A stretch of DNA of 39,603 nt from positions 1 to 39,603 of the forward strand of contig JAFQUN010000067.1 in assembly GCA_017408525.1 (NCBI GenBank), given 5' to 3'. The translations under genes and the position numbers were made by a program. Below are positions 22,357 through 31,050 of this stretch, piece after piece. The notes under the pieces are model-generated. The model ran no database searches, was not told where the DNA came from, and saw nothing but the letters and a program-made list of their open reading frames with translations. The stretch comes from Oscillospiraceae bacterium (lineage in GTDB: Bacteria > Bacillota > Clostridia > Oscillospirales > Oscillospiraceae). How positions within the stretch are numbered: position 1 is the stretch's first letter; every line of letters begins with the position of its first letter.

Positions 22357-24939
22357 ATGGCAACCTTTGTTGTGAACGGTCAGAACGTGACCGTCGAGCA
22401 AAACCAAAAGCTCATCCGCTATCTGCGTGACGAGATGCACCTTACCTCCGTCAAGGACGGCTGCAGCGAGGGTGCGTGCGGCACCTGCCATGTACTTATC
22501 GACGGTAAGGCGACCAAGGCGTGTGTCGTTTCCACCGACAAGCTGGAAGGAAAGAGCATCATCACCGTTGAGGGTCTTTCCGATTTCGAGAAGGAAGTCT
22601 ATACCTATGCTTTCGGTGAAGCCGGCGCTGTGCAGTGCGGCTTCTGCATCCCGGGCATGATCATCTCCGCGAAGGGTCTTTTGGATGTCAATCCCGACCC
22701 CACGCGCGAGGAGGCGGCGTTTGCTATCCGCAACAACATCTGCCGCTGCACCGGCTATGTCAAGATCATTGACGGTATCCTGCTTGCGGCGAAGATCTTC
22801 CGCGAGGGACGCATTCCCAAGCCTTCGGCAGATGACTGGCAGATCGGCTCGCGTATGCAGCGTCTGGACGTTCCTGAAAAGGTACAGGGCTACGGCAAGT
22901 ATCCCGATGACTGGTACATCGACGGCATGTGCTACGGCAGCGCCGTCCGCAGTGAGCATCCGCGCGCGCGTGTGCTTGCTATCCACACGGAAGAAGCGAA
23001 GGCACTTGAGGGTGTTGTCTGCGTTTTGACGGCAGAGGATATCCCCGGCAAGAACTACGTCGGTCATATCAAGAAGGACCAGCCCACGCTCATCCCTGTC
23101 GGTGAGATCACGCACTATCTCGGTGATGCGATCGCGCTCGTGTGCGCGCGTGACCAGAAGACGCTGGAAGAGGCGAAAAAGCTCGTGCGCGTTGAGTACG
23201 AGGTGCTTCCCGCTGTCCACAATCCCGAAGAGGCCGCTGCACCCAATGCGCCGCTCGTCTTCGAAACGGACAAGGACAATGTGCAGGCGTACAAGCACGT
23301 CTCCCGCGGCAACGCCGAAGAGGCTATCCGAAACGCAAAGCACGTTATTACCCGCAAGTTCCACACCCCCTGGACGGAGCACGCGTTCCTCGAGCCGGAG
23401 TGCTGCGTTGCATACCCGATCGAAAACGGCGGTGTCCGTCTTCTGACCACCGACCAGAGCGCTCACACCACGCTGCACGAGTGCGCGTCGATGCTCGGCG
23501 TTCCGCATGAGCAGTGCGAGGTCGAAAACCAGCTCGTTGGCGGCGGCTTCGGCGGCAAGGAGGATATGTCTGTGCAGCACCACGCAGCGCTCATCGCTTA
23601 TGTCGCGCGCGTGCCGGTGAAGGTCAAGCTCTCCCGTGCGGAATCCATCCTCATCCATCCCAAGCGTCACCCGATGGATATGGAATTTACGATGGGCTGT
23701 GACGAAAACGGTATCATTCAGGGCGTCAAGGCACGCGTTGTGTCCGATACGGGCGCGTTCGCTTCCCTCGGCGGTCCCGTGCTCGAGCGTGCCTGCACCC
23801 ACGCGGCAGGTCCGTATGCCTATGAGAATTTTGAGATCGAGGGCACGGCATATTATACCAACAATCCTCCCGCAGGTGCGTTCCGCGGCTTCGGTGTGAC
23901 GCAGACCTGCTTTGCGACCGAATCGCTTTTGAACGAAATGGCGGACATTGTCGGCATTTCTCCGTGGGAGATCAGATACCGCAACGCCATCCGTCCGGGC
24001 GGCGTGCTGCCCAACGGTCAGATCGTCGATGAGTCCACCGGTCTTGTTGAGACGCTTGAGGCTGTCCGCGAGCAGTACGACGCGGCAGTCGCTGCCGGTA
24101 AGCCGGTCGGCATCGCCTGCGCGATGAAAAACTCCGGCGTCGGCGTTGGTCTTCCCGACTGGGGACGCTGCAAGCTGATCGTCGAGGATGACAAGAAGCT
24201 GCATATCTACACCGGCGCTTCCTGCATCGGTCAGGGTCTTGGCACGGTGCTGGTGCAGATGATCTGCACCAATACGCCGCTGGGGCGCGACGACATCGTG
24301 TACGAGCGTTCCAACACATGGATCGCCCCCGACTCCGGCGATACCTCCGGCTCGCGCCAGACGCTCGTGACGGGTGAGGCCTGCCGCCGCGCCTGCGAGA
24401 AGTTCAACGAAGCCTACGTCGGAAAGACGCTTGCCGATCTTGTCGGTCAGGAGTTCTACGGTGAGTATCTTGCAAAGACCGATCCGCTCGGTGCGGATGT
24501 TCCCAACCCTGTTTCCCACGTTGCATACGGCTACGCCACGCAGGTGTGCATCCTCGACAAGGAATCCGGCCGCGTGGAGAAGATGATCGCCGCGCACGAT
24601 GTCGGCAGGGCTGTCAATCCGCTCAGCTGCGAAGGTCAGATCGAAGGCGGCGTCGTGATGTCGCTCGGCTACGCGCTCACGGAGAAGTATCCCATCGACG
24701 ACAACTGCAAGCCTACCGCAAAGTACGGTATGCTCGGTCTTTTCAAGGCCAACCAGATCCCTGAGATCGAGGCGATCGTTGTCGATAAGCCGGGTCTGAA
24801 CGTTGCCTGCGGTGCCATCGGTATCGGTGAGATCACGTCTATCCCCACCGCGCCCGCGATCGCGGACGCGTACCGCCGTCTTGACGGTGAGCTGCGTACG
24901 GAGCTGCCGCTCAAGAACACGCCTTACGCGAAGAAGTAA
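22357..24939 (+). CDS. fused [2Fe-2S]/molybdopterin hydroxylase, possible selenium-dependent xanthine dehydrogenase
   Basis: An 860-residue xanthine-oxidase-family enzyme with the iron-sulfur and molybdenum domains in one chain. The plant-type ferredoxin cluster uses C36, C41, C44 and C56 (GCSEGACGTC). The second cluster uses C94, C97, C129 and C131 (QCGFCIPG; CRCTGY). Then come the aldehyde oxidase/xanthine dehydrogenase a/b hammerhead (from about 190) and the molybdenum domain with VGGGFGGKED (about 392), PPAGAFRGFGVTQ (about 507) and the catalytic Glu in GIGEITSIPTAPA (about 826). No FAD domain is present. This layout is found in selenium-dependent xanthine dehydrogenases, E. coli XdhD and aldehyde oxidoreductases, so the substrate is uncertain; a purine is likely given mocA and xdhABC nearby. 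ATG 22357 follows AAAGGAG. Codon use is strongly C-ending. Confidence 0.9.
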   Translation: MATFVVNGQNVTVEQNQKLIRYLRDEMHLTSVKDGCSEGACGTCHVLIDGKATKACVVSTDKLEGKSIITVEGLSDFEKEVYTYAFGEAGAVQCGFCIPGMIISAKGLLDVNPDPTREEAAFAIRNNICRCTGYVKIIDGILLAAKIFREGRIPKPSADDWQIGSRMQRLDVPEKVQGYGKYPDDWYIDGMCYGSAVRSEHPRARVLAIHTEEAKALEGVVCVLTAEDIPGKNYVGHIKKDQPTLIPVGEITHYLGDAIALVCARDQKTLEEAKKLVRVEYEVLPAVHNPEEAAAPNAPLVFETDKDNVQAYKHVSRGNAEEAIRNAKHVITRKFHTPWTEHAFLEPECCVAYPIENGGVRLLTTDQSAHTTLHECASMLGVPHEQCEVENQLVGGGFGGKEDMSVQHHAALIAYVARVPVKVKLSRAESILIHPKRHPMDMEFTMGCDENGIIQGVKARVVSDTGAFASLGGPVLERACTHAAGPYAYENFEIEGTAYYTNNPPAGAFRGFGVTQTCFATESLLNEMADIVGISPWEIRYRNAIRPGGVLPNGQIVDESTGLVETLEAVREQYDAAVAAGKPVGIACAMKNSGVGVGLPDWGRCKLIVEDDKKLHIYTGASCIGQGLGTVLVQMICTNTPLGRDDIVYERSNTWIAPDSGDTSGSRQTLVTGEACRRACEKFNEAYVGKTLADLVGQEFYGEYLAKTDPLGADVPNPVSHVAYGYATQVCILDKESGRVEKMIAAHDVGRAVNPLSCEGQIEGGVVMSLGYALTEKYPIDDNCKPTAKYGMLGLFKANQIPEIEAIVVDKPGLNVACGAIGIGEITSIPTAPAIADAYRRLDGELRTELPLKNTPYAKK

Positions 24940-24946
24940 GTGATAT

Positions 24947-24981
24947 AAAAAGTGGCGCCGTCATTGACGGCGCCACTTTTT
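24947..24981 (+). terminator. terminator after the fused hydroxylase gene
   Basis: Perfect 16-bp stem AAAAAGTGGCGCCGTC / complement with ATT loop, ending in TTTTT. Confidence 0.93.
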
Positions 24982-24984
24982 CTG

Positions 24985-25342
24985 TGATGGGAAATTGCTT
25001 TACACTGTTTGCGGTAAAAGGATCTGGAGACGCGAAAATGCCGCCGTTTTGGCGGCGGCGTTTTCGCAAAAGAGAGGAAAAAAGAGGGAGTATGGAAAAC
25101 CGTCAGCAGACGGTGGGTAAGTGGTCTGTCCGTCTTCCGCCGCGGCTGCGGCAGGTGCGCTAAAGGCGGACAGTTATTGTTTAGCGCAAGTATAATCTAC
25201 CATAGCTTTGTTGCAAAAGTTTGACGCGAAAATGAACGTTTTGTAAACATCAGAAAAAGAGAACTGCCGTGTCGAAATGTGGAAGAGCTTCTTTGCAGGT
25301 GCGGTCCAAAGGCAAAACAAAAAGAGAAGAAATGCAAGAGTA
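24985..25342. other. intergenic region upstream of coaX with a strong hairpin and a possible 23-codon ORF
   Basis: No long gene. A 14-bp stem (GCGAAAATGCCGCC / GGCGGCGTTTTCGC, one G-T pair, 8-nt loop) spans 25032-25067 without a T-run. A short ORF, ATG 25092 to TAA 25163, would encode 23 residues (MENRQQTVGKWSVRLPP then RLRQVR); AGGGAG abuts its ATG and AGAGAGG lies 14 nt upstream, so translation is doubtful. The rest, 25165-25342, shows no known riboswitch or tRNA. Confidence 0.35.
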
Positions 25343-25371
25343 TTGCGAAAAAATCGGATCTGTGCTACGAT
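25343..25371 (+). promoter_or_regulatory. extended -10 promoter of coaX
   Basis: -35 TTGCGA (25343-25348), 17-nt spacer, -10 TACGAT (25366-25371) preceded by TGC. Confidence 0.75.
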
Positions 25372-25397
25372 GCACGAGAGAAAAAGGAGGTGCTCCC

Positions 25398-26168
25398 ATG
25401 CTTCTTGCAATGGATATCGGAAATTCCACCGTCTCAACGGGACTTTTTGACGAGAAGGGGACACTGCGTTTTCTTTCCTCGCTTGAAACGGACAGCGGCA
25501 AAACAGCGGATCAGATCGCCATCGACCTTATGAATATCTTTCGTCTTTATGATGAGGACATCAAAACTGTCACGGGCGCGATCCTTTCAAGCGTCGTGCC
25601 ACCGCTTAATTTTAATACGGAAAAGGCGCTCACCCGTCTTTTCGGGAAGCCGCCGATGGTCGTAGGACCGGGGATCAAGAGTGGGCTGAATATCCGTATG
25701 GACAGCGCCGCGCAGCTTGGCGCCGACATCGTGACTGATGCCGTTTCTGCGCTCAATAAATACCCTGCGCCTATCATCGTTATCGACATGGGAACGGCGA
25801 CGACCATCTCCTACATCTCGGCGCAGCGCACCTACGAGGGCGGGATGATCTTTCCGGGCGTCCGCATCTCGCTCGATGCGCTCTCGGGTCGCACGGCGCA
25901 GCTCCCCGATATCTCGCTGCGCGCGCCGAAGGCGGTCATCGGCAAGAACACGGTCGACAGTATGTGCGCGGGCATCGTCTACGGCACGGCGTCGAGGCTC
26001 GACGGCGTGATCGACCGGCTGCGCGAGGCGTACTCCGAGCAGAAACCGACTGTTGTTGCGACAGGCGGCAACGCGGCGATCATCGTGCGCTACTGCAAAA
26101 ATGAGATCATTTATGACAAGTACCTTCTTATGGAGGGGCTTTGGACACTGTATCAGAAGAATAAATAA
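25398..26168 (+). CDS. coaX: type III pantothenate kinase
   Basis: A 256-residue enzyme for the first step of coenzyme A synthesis, phosphorylating pantothenate; it belongs to the ASKHA fold. The N-terminal phosphate loop MLLAMDIGNSTVSTGLF, the central VIDMGTATTISYI (about 127-139), FPGVRISLDAL and the C-terminal VVATGGNAAIIV are the family motifs. ATG 25398 is set by AAGGAGG 8-9 nt upstream; the frame is open for 43 more codons but crosses the promoter. It is monocistronic, between two molybdenum hydroxylase units. The link to butyryl-CoA metabolism downstream is only general. Confidence 0.94.
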   Translation: MLLAMDIGNSTVSTGLFDEKGTLRFLSSLETDSGKTADQIAIDLMNIFRLYDEDIKTVTGAILSSVVPPLNFNTEKALTRLFGKPPMVVGPGIKSGLNIRMDSAAQLGADIVTDAVSALNKYPAPIIVIDMGTATTISYISAQRTYEGGMIFPGVRISLDALSGRTAQLPDISLRAPKAVIGKNTVDSMCAGIVYGTASRLDGVIDRLREAYSEQKPTVVATGGNAAIIVRYCKNEIIYDKYLLMEGLWTLYQKNK

Positions 26169-26170
26169 GA

Positions 26171-26203
26171 GAAAGGCTATCGGCAGAGCCGATGGCCTTT
26201 CTT
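26171..26203. terminator. hairpin between convergent coaX and mocA
   Basis: 13-bp stem GAAAGGCTATCGG / CCGATGGCCTTTC (one mismatch-like G-T) with a 5-nt loop, flanked by A and T tracts. Placed to serve both strands. Confidence 0.7.
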
Positions 26204-26211
26204 TGAAGAAA

Positions 26212-26811
26212 TCAAGCTTCTTTTTTGAGGGACTCGAATGACTCGCGTGTATCGACATCAATAAGCTCTTTTTCGTCAAGCGTGAACAGCTCCAGCGCGT
26301 CCTCGTGCGCCTCGATGACGCTGCGCCCGCCGTGGTCGCCGGTCAGCGCCATCAGCTCATCGAAAAAGCGGGCAGGGAAGATGCACGGGTTTCCACGCCG
26401 ATCGCCGCTTTTCATTGCGATGATGCGGTCGCTGTGCGCGCAGAAAAAGTCGAGCGCCGCCTCGACGCTTTCGCGCCGCAGGAGCGGCTGGTCGGCAACA
26501 AGATACATGATCGCATCACACCGGGGTGCAAGCGCCTGTGTTCCAAGCCGGACAGTGTGGGAAAGCCCGAGCCCGCTGTTGTTATTTTCGATGACCGAAA
26601 AGCCGAAATCTTTTGCAAGATTGACGACCGGTGCGTGCTGCGCCACAACGGTGACGGAGCAGAACCTGTGCGCGGGAACGGCTTCCAGTGCGCGATGGAT
26701 AAGGGACTTGCCCTCGAACTCCTCAAGAAGTTTGTTTGCACCAAAGCGTTTTGCGTTTCCTGCCGCCATCACCACGCAGCCGATCGAAAGTGTGTTTTTG
26801 CCGCCGTCCAT
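26212..26811 (-). CDS. mocA: molybdenum cofactor cytidylyltransferase MocA-like
   Basis: A 199-residue nucleotidyltransferase that converts molybdopterin cofactor to its CMP dinucleotide form, needed by xanthine-dehydrogenase-family enzymes. The NTP-binding signature VVMAAGNAKRFGANKLLEEF lies at residues 13-32. YLVADQPLL (about 96) holds the metal-binding Asp, and GNPCIFPARFF and LTGDHGGRSVI are typical of the MocA/YgfJ group. The start ATG 26811-26809 has AAGGAGG 8 nt upstream on the minus strand. Its place between the fused hydroxylase and xdhABC genes supports the role. It could also be the related family member used for the selenium-dependent enzymes. Confidence 0.9.
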   Translation of the reverse strand: MDGGKNTLSIGCVVMAAGNAKRFGANKLLEEFEGKSLIHRALEAVPAHRFCSVTVVAQHAPVVNLAKDFGFSVIENNNSGLGLSHTVRLGTQALAPRCDAIMYLVADQPLLRRESVEAALDFFCAHSDRIIAMKSGDRRGNPCIFPARFFDELMALTGDHGGRSVIEAHEDALELFTLDEKELIDVDTRESFESLKKEA

Positions 26812-27002
26812 AATCGTATCCTCCTTACGGGATCGCTGCACACAGTTTAACAAAGATGTGCTGTGCCGTCAACGAAGCGTTTTTTTCAGACAATGTTCTC
26901 TTATCATGCGCAGACAGCGTCGCGTTTACGCAGCAGTTATCGAAAATACAAATAATTTTTTTTCATTCCCAAAAATTTTTTGTTTTTTTCACGAAAAATA
27001 CT
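26812..27002. other. AT-rich divergent intergenic region between mocA and xdhA
   Basis: Holds long T and A tracts (26950-27000) just upstream of the xdhA promoter, as in an UP-element-like or bent stretch. I see no clear operator palindrome and could not pick out the mocA promoter with confidence. Confidence 0.4.
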
Positions 27003-27030
27003 TTGAATTGGGGAAATGATGTGCTATACT
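27003..27030 (+). promoter_or_regulatory. extended -10 promoter of xdhABC
   Basis: -35 TTGAAT (27003-27008), 16-nt spacer, -10 TATACT (27025-27030) preceded by TGC. The leader (27046-27086) can fold: GCGG + ACGAG pair with CTCGT + CCGC around a GCGGAAGTCCGC stretch. Confidence 0.78.
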
Positions 27031-27110
27031 ACTAAATGAGTTACAGGCGGAAGTCCGCACGAGTGCCGTGCGCGGCTCGTCCGCATTGTTGAAACAGGAG
27101 GTTGGTACAT

Positions 27111-29423
27111 ATGTCAAACGTTGGCAAGAGCGTGGCGCGTGTCGATGCGTTCGACAAAGCAACGGGCCGCGCCAGATACACGGATGACCGCTGCGACAAG
27201 GGCGCGCTGATCGCCCGTGTGGTCCATTCCACCGTGGCACACGGTGTCGTTAAGAGCATCGACATCGAGGCTGCGTCCAAGGTTCCCGGCGTCGTCAAGA
27301 TCGTGACGTGCTTTGATGTGCCGGACATCAAGTTCCCCACCGCAGGACACCCCTGGTCGACCGATCCTCATCATCAGGACGTTGCCGACCGTCTCCTTTT
27401 GACTTCGCACGTCCGTTTCTACGGTGACGATGTCGCCGCCGTCGTCGCGGAAAACGAGGTCGCCGCCGCGCAGGCCGCGCGCCTTATCAAGATCGAGTAT
27501 GAGGAGCTTCCCTTTGTTCTCGACGTGCAGAAGGCGATGGAGGACGGCGCGCCGCAGCTTCACGAGAAGTTTAAGAACAATATCCTCAACCACACCACCA
27601 TCCGCAACGGCGATTATGAGTCCGCGCGGAAGGAAGAGGGTCTTATCTGCGTGGAGGGTTGGTATGATACCCCCACCGTGCAGCACTGCCACATCGAAAA
27701 CCACATCTGCTACGCATACGAAGAAAACGGACAGGTCGTCGTCGTTTCTTCCACCCAGATCCCGCACATCACCCGCCGCATCTGCGGTCAGGCGCTGGGG
27801 ATTCCCTGGGGCAAGGTGCGTCTTGTCAAGCCCTACATCGGCGGTGGCTTCGGCAACAAGCAGGACGCTTTGTATGAGCCGCTTTGTGCCTACCTTACCA
27901 CGCAGGTCGGCGGTCGTCTCGTCAAGCTCGACGTTCCCCGTGAGGATACGTTCGTGAGCAACCGCGTCCGCCACGCCATCCGCACCCACATTATCTCCTA
28001 TATGCGTCCTGACGGCACGTTCGTCGCGCGCAAGATCGAGTGCTTCTCCGATCAGGGTGCCTACGCTTCCCACGGTCACGGCATCGTTGCCAAGGGCATG
28101 GGCGCGTTCCCGCAGCAGTATCCCTGCCCCAACGTTGAGGGCGACGCATATACCGTCTTCACCAACAAGTCCGTTGCCGGCGCGATGCGCGGCTACGGTA
28201 TCCCGCAGGCTATGTGGGCGGGTGAGTGCCATATCGACGACTGCGCCCGTGCGCTCGGCGTCGATCCGCTGGAGTTCCGCTTCAAGAACATCATGAAGAA
28301 GGGCTACCGCGACGGCTTCTCCAAGAACGAGCTGTATGACGACTCGTATGTTCAGTGCCTTGAAAAGGGCAAGGCGTACCTCGACTATGACCGCAAGGTC
28401 GCTGAGTACGCAAAGCAGACCGGTCCTGTCCGCCGTGGTATCGGTGTTGCCGCGTTCTGGTACAACACCGCCGTTTGGCCCATTTCGCTCGAGACTTCCT
28501 CCTGCCGCATGATCCTCAACCAGGACGGCAGCGTGCAGGTGCAGGTCGGTGAGACGGAAATCGGTCAGGGCGCCGACACTGCCTACGCGCAGATGACTGC
28601 TGACGTCATCGGTCTTGCCGATTATAAGGACGTCCACGTTGTTTCCTGCCAGGATACCGACGTTACGCCGTTTGGTACGGGTGCTTACGCTTCCCGCCAG
28701 ACGTACACCGCCGGCTTCTCCATCCGTCAGACGGGTCTTCTGCTTAAAGAGCGTATCTTGAAGTACGCTTGCGAGCTGACGCGTCAGGCAGTCTACAACC
28801 TCGATATCGAAGAGGGCAACATCGTCCGCACGACCGACGGTCGTGTTCTGATGAGCCTTGGCGAGCTTGCCACCGAAGCGCTTTACAGCCTTACGCACAG
28901 TGAGCATCTTTCCGCCGAGAGCACCTACCAGATCAAAAACAACGCCTATTCCTTCGGCTGCACCTTTGCCGAGGTCGAGGTCGATATCCCCATGTGCAAG
29001 GTCAAAGTCCTCGACATTATCAATGTCCACGACTGCGGCAAGCTCATCAACCCCGCTCTTGCCGAAGCGCAGGTCCACGGCGGTATGTCCATGGCGATCG
29101 GCTACGGCGTGAGCGAGCAGCTCCTCTTCGACGAGAAGACGGGCAAGCCCCTCAACAACAACCTGCTTGACTACAAGCTTTCGACCTTTATGGATCACCC
29201 GCACCTGGAAGCGCAGTTCGTCGAAAACTACGAGCCGACCTCCGCGTTCGGCACGAAGGCGCTCGGCGAGCCGCCCGCCTGCTCCGGCGCACCGGCGATC
29301 CGCAATGCGGTCTTCAACGCAACGGGCGTTGGCGTCAACCGTGCGCCTATGACCCCGCACGTTCTGTTCGACCGGTTCAGCGAGGAAGGTCTGATCCGTG
29401 ATTTCTGGAGAGAGGAGAAGTAA
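27111..29423 (+). CDS. xdhA: xanthine dehydrogenase, molybdenum-binding subunit
   Basis: A 770-residue catalytic subunit, close in length and sequence to E. coli XdhA. Shared segments include VGKSVARVDAFDKATGRARY at the N terminus, TPTVQHCHIENH, VVVVSSTQIPHITRRICGQA, KPYIGGGFGNKQD (about 242), AGAMRGYGIPQ (about 361), VGETEIGQGADT, INVHDCGKLINPALAEAQVH and the catalytic Glu in GEPPACSGAPAIRNAV (about 725). It oxidises hypoxanthine/xanthine at the molybdenum site and passes electrons to the XdhC clusters and XdhB flavin. ATG 27111 follows AGGAGG. First gene of xdhABC; 6 nt separate it from xdhB. Confidence 0.95.
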   Translation: MSNVGKSVARVDAFDKATGRARYTDDRCDKGALIARVVHSTVAHGVVKSIDIEAASKVPGVVKIVTCFDVPDIKFPTAGHPWSTDPHHQDVADRLLLTSHVRFYGDDVAAVVAENEVAAAQAARLIKIEYEELPFVLDVQKAMEDGAPQLHEKFKNNILNHTTIRNGDYESARKEEGLICVEGWYDTPTVQHCHIENHICYAYEENGQVVVVSSTQIPHITRRICGQALGIPWGKVRLVKPYIGGGFGNKQDALYEPLCAYLTTQVGGRLVKLDVPREDTFVSNRVRHAIRTHIISYMRPDGTFVARKIECFSDQGAYASHGHGIVAKGMGAFPQQYPCPNVEGDAYTVFTNKSVAGAMRGYGIPQAMWAGECHIDDCARALGVDPLEFRFKNIMKKGYRDGFSKNELYDDSYVQCLEKGKAYLDYDRKVAEYAKQTGPVRRGIGVAAFWYNTAVWPISLETSSCRMILNQDGSVQVQVGETEIGQGADTAYAQMTADVIGLADYKDVHVVSCQDTDVTPFGTGAYASRQTYTAGFSIRQTGLLLKERILKYACELTRQAVYNLDIEEGNIVRTTDGRVLMSLGELATEALYSLTHSEHLSAESTYQIKNNAYSFGCTFAEVEVDIPMCKVKVLDIINVHDCGKLINPALAEAQVHGGMSMAIGYGVSEQLLFDEKTGKPLNNNLLDYKLSTFMDHPHLEAQFVENYEPTSAFGTKALGEPPACSGAPAIRNAVFNATGVGVNRAPMTPHVLFDRFSEEGLIRDFWREEK

Positions 29424-29429
29424 ACGGCC

Positions 29430-30311
29430 ATGTATGATATGAAAGCGCTCTACGAAGCCGGCAGCGTCGAAGAGGCGGTGCGCCTTCGCATTGAGCATCC
29501 CGAAGCACAGATCATCGCCGGCGGTTCCGACGTTCTCGTGCAGATGCGCGAGGGCAAGCGTGCCGGTAAGGAGCTTATCTCCATCTACGGCATCGACGCT
29601 ATGCGCGGTGTTTCCATCGACGAGAACGAGGCGATCCGTATCGGCAGCCTCACCAGCTTTTCCCACATCACCCGCGACCCCATCATTCAGAAGTACTGCA
29701 ACGTCCTCGGCGAGGCAGTCGACATGGTCGGCGGTCCGCAGATCCGCAACATCGGCACCATCGGCGGCAACACCTGCAACGGTGTGACCTCCGCCGACTC
29801 CGCTTCCACGCTCCACGCGTGGGAGGCGATCGTTGAGCTGACCGGCTCGAACGGCGTTCGCCGTGTTCCCATCAAGGAATTCTACATCAAGGCCGGTCAG
29901 GTCGATATCAAGCCCGACGAGATCCAGACCGCCATCATCATCCCCAAGGAGAGCTACGAGGGCACCTACGGTCACTACATCAAGTACGCTATGCGCAACG
30001 CGATGGACATTGCGACCCTCGGTTGCAGCGTCAATGTTCGCCTTTCCGCGGATAAGAAGACGATCGAGCGCGCCCGCATCGCCTACGGCGTCGCAGGCCC
30101 CGTTCCCATGCGCGCTGAAAGCGCCGAGCGCTATGCCGCCGGCAAGAGCGTCAGCCTTGAAACGGTCGAGCAGTTTGGCGCCGAAGTCCTCAACGACATC
30201 AATCCGCGCGACTCCTGGCGCGCGTCCAAGGCGTTCCGTCAGCACATCGCCGTCGAAATGGCGAAGCGCTGCCTCGTCTGCTCTATCAAGCTCGCAGGAG
30301 GTGAGATCTAA
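29430..30311 (+). CDS. xdhB: xanthine dehydrogenase, FAD-binding subunit
   Basis: A 293-residue subunit of the CO dehydrogenase/xanthine dehydrogenase flavoprotein family, matching E. coli XdhB in size. The FAD pyrophosphate loops are IIAGGSDVLVQMREGK (about 28-43) and GGPQIRNIGTIGGNTCNGVT (about 106-125). YGVAGPVPMRAESAE lies in the C-terminal domain. It hands electrons from the Fe-S clusters to NAD or another acceptor. The stop TAA overlaps the xdhC start by one base (TAATG), implying coupled translation. Confidence 0.94.
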   Translation: MYDMKALYEAGSVEEAVRLRIEHPEAQIIAGGSDVLVQMREGKRAGKELISIYGIDAMRGVSIDENEAIRIGSLTSFSHITRDPIIQKYCNVLGEAVDMVGGPQIRNIGTIGGNTCNGVTSADSASTLHAWEAIVELTGSNGVRRVPIKEFYIKAGQVDIKPDEIQTAIIIPKESYEGTYGHYIKYAMRNAMDIATLGCSVNVRLSADKKTIERARIAYGVAGPVPMRAESAERYAAGKSVSLETVEQFGAEVLNDINPRDSWRASKAFRQHIAVEMAKRCLVCSIKLAGGEI

Positions 30312-30820
30312 TGGCACAGCAGTATAAGCTCGTCACCTGTACGATCAACGGGAAAGAGGTCTCCACCATGGTGGACGTGCGTGCCTCTTTGACCGATATG
30401 CTCCGCAACGACTATCGCCTGACCTCCGTTAAGAAGGGCTGCGAGGTCGGTGAGTGCGGCGCGTGCAACGTCATCATCGATGGCGAGGCGTTCAACTCCT
30501 GCATCTATCTCGCCGTTTGGGCGGAAGGCAAGAACATCCGCACGCTCGAAAGCCTCATCAGTCCCGAGGGTGAGCTGAGCGATATCCAGCAGGCGTTCAT
30601 CGATGAAACGGCGATCCAGTGCGGCTTCTGCACGCCCGGCTTTATCATGACGGCTGTGGAGATCCTCGAGTCCGGCAAGCACTATTCCGACGATGAGCTG
30701 CGTAAGCTCCTCAGCGGTCACCTTTGCCGCTGCACGGGCTACGAGAACATCTTCAAGGCGGTCAAAAAGACCATGCTCCGCCGCCTCGGAAAGCTCGACG
30801 ATCCGTTCCTCAAAGCGTAA
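30311..30820 (+). CDS. xdhC: xanthine dehydrogenase, [2Fe-2S] subunit
   Basis: A 169-residue small subunit with two [2Fe-2S] clusters. The plant-ferredoxin-type cluster uses C44, C49, C52 and C64 (GCEVGECGAC; SCIYL). The alpha-helical cluster uses C104, C107, C139 and C141 (QCGFCTPG; CRCTGY). It links the molybdenum and flavin subunits. The name follows E. coli xdhC; it is not the unrelated XdhC/CoxI maturation factor. GCAGGAGG lies upstream inside xdhB. It ends the operon before a terminator. Confidence 0.95.
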   Translation: MAQQYKLVTCTINGKEVSTMVDVRASLTDMLRNDYRLTSVKKGCEVGECGACNVIIDGEAFNSCIYLAVWAEGKNIRTLESLISPEGELSDIQQAFIDETAIQCGFCTPGFIMTAVEILESGKHYSDDELRKLLSGHLCRCTGYENIFKAVKKTMLRRLGKLDDPFLKA

Positions 30821-30825
30821 ACTTC

Positions 30826-30868
30826 AAAAAGGGGTGCTTCACCTGTATGGCGGAGCACCCCTTTTTTT
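30826..30868 (+). terminator. terminator of xdhABC
   Basis: 13-bp stem AAAAAGGGGTGCT / AGCACCCCTTTTT, 15-nt loop, then more T. Confidence 0.9.
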
Positions 30869-31020
30869 CTGTTTTGCATTTTATACAACGATGGTTTCAC
30901 GGAGGGGAATGTTCCGCTCGTATGCGCGTGGAACTGATATTTGTGGCAAAAGGAAAAAAGTCCGCCGCCGGAGCGGTGAAGCGATATTGCTTTACAGGTG
31001 CTGTGACAAAGGACCAAAGG

Positions 31021-31050
31021 GGAAGCCCGCCGTGGCAGCGGGCTTCCTTA
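31021..31050. terminator. hairpin between xdhC and the spoIVA end
   Basis: 10-bp stem GGAAGCCCGC / GCGGGCTTCC with a 7-nt loop, immediately beyond the spoIVA stop. It has TTATTAT on the plus side and CCCTTTGG on the minus side, so termination would be stronger in the plus direction. Confidence 0.55.

Noticed and set aside
24985-25260. Known riboswitch, SRP RNA or tRNA before coaX
   Set aside because: I looked for T-box, purine, molybdenum-cofactor, SRP and tRNA hallmarks and saw none; the stretch is left unassigned.
27114-30317. 1067-codon open frame antisense to xdhABC, and similar long antisense frames at 10523-13174, 22213-24597 and 34043-36070
   Set aside because: Each is codon-aligned with highly biased sense genes that avoid TTA, CTA and TCA codons, which are the antisense stops. 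The antisense products show no family character, while the sense genes are certain.
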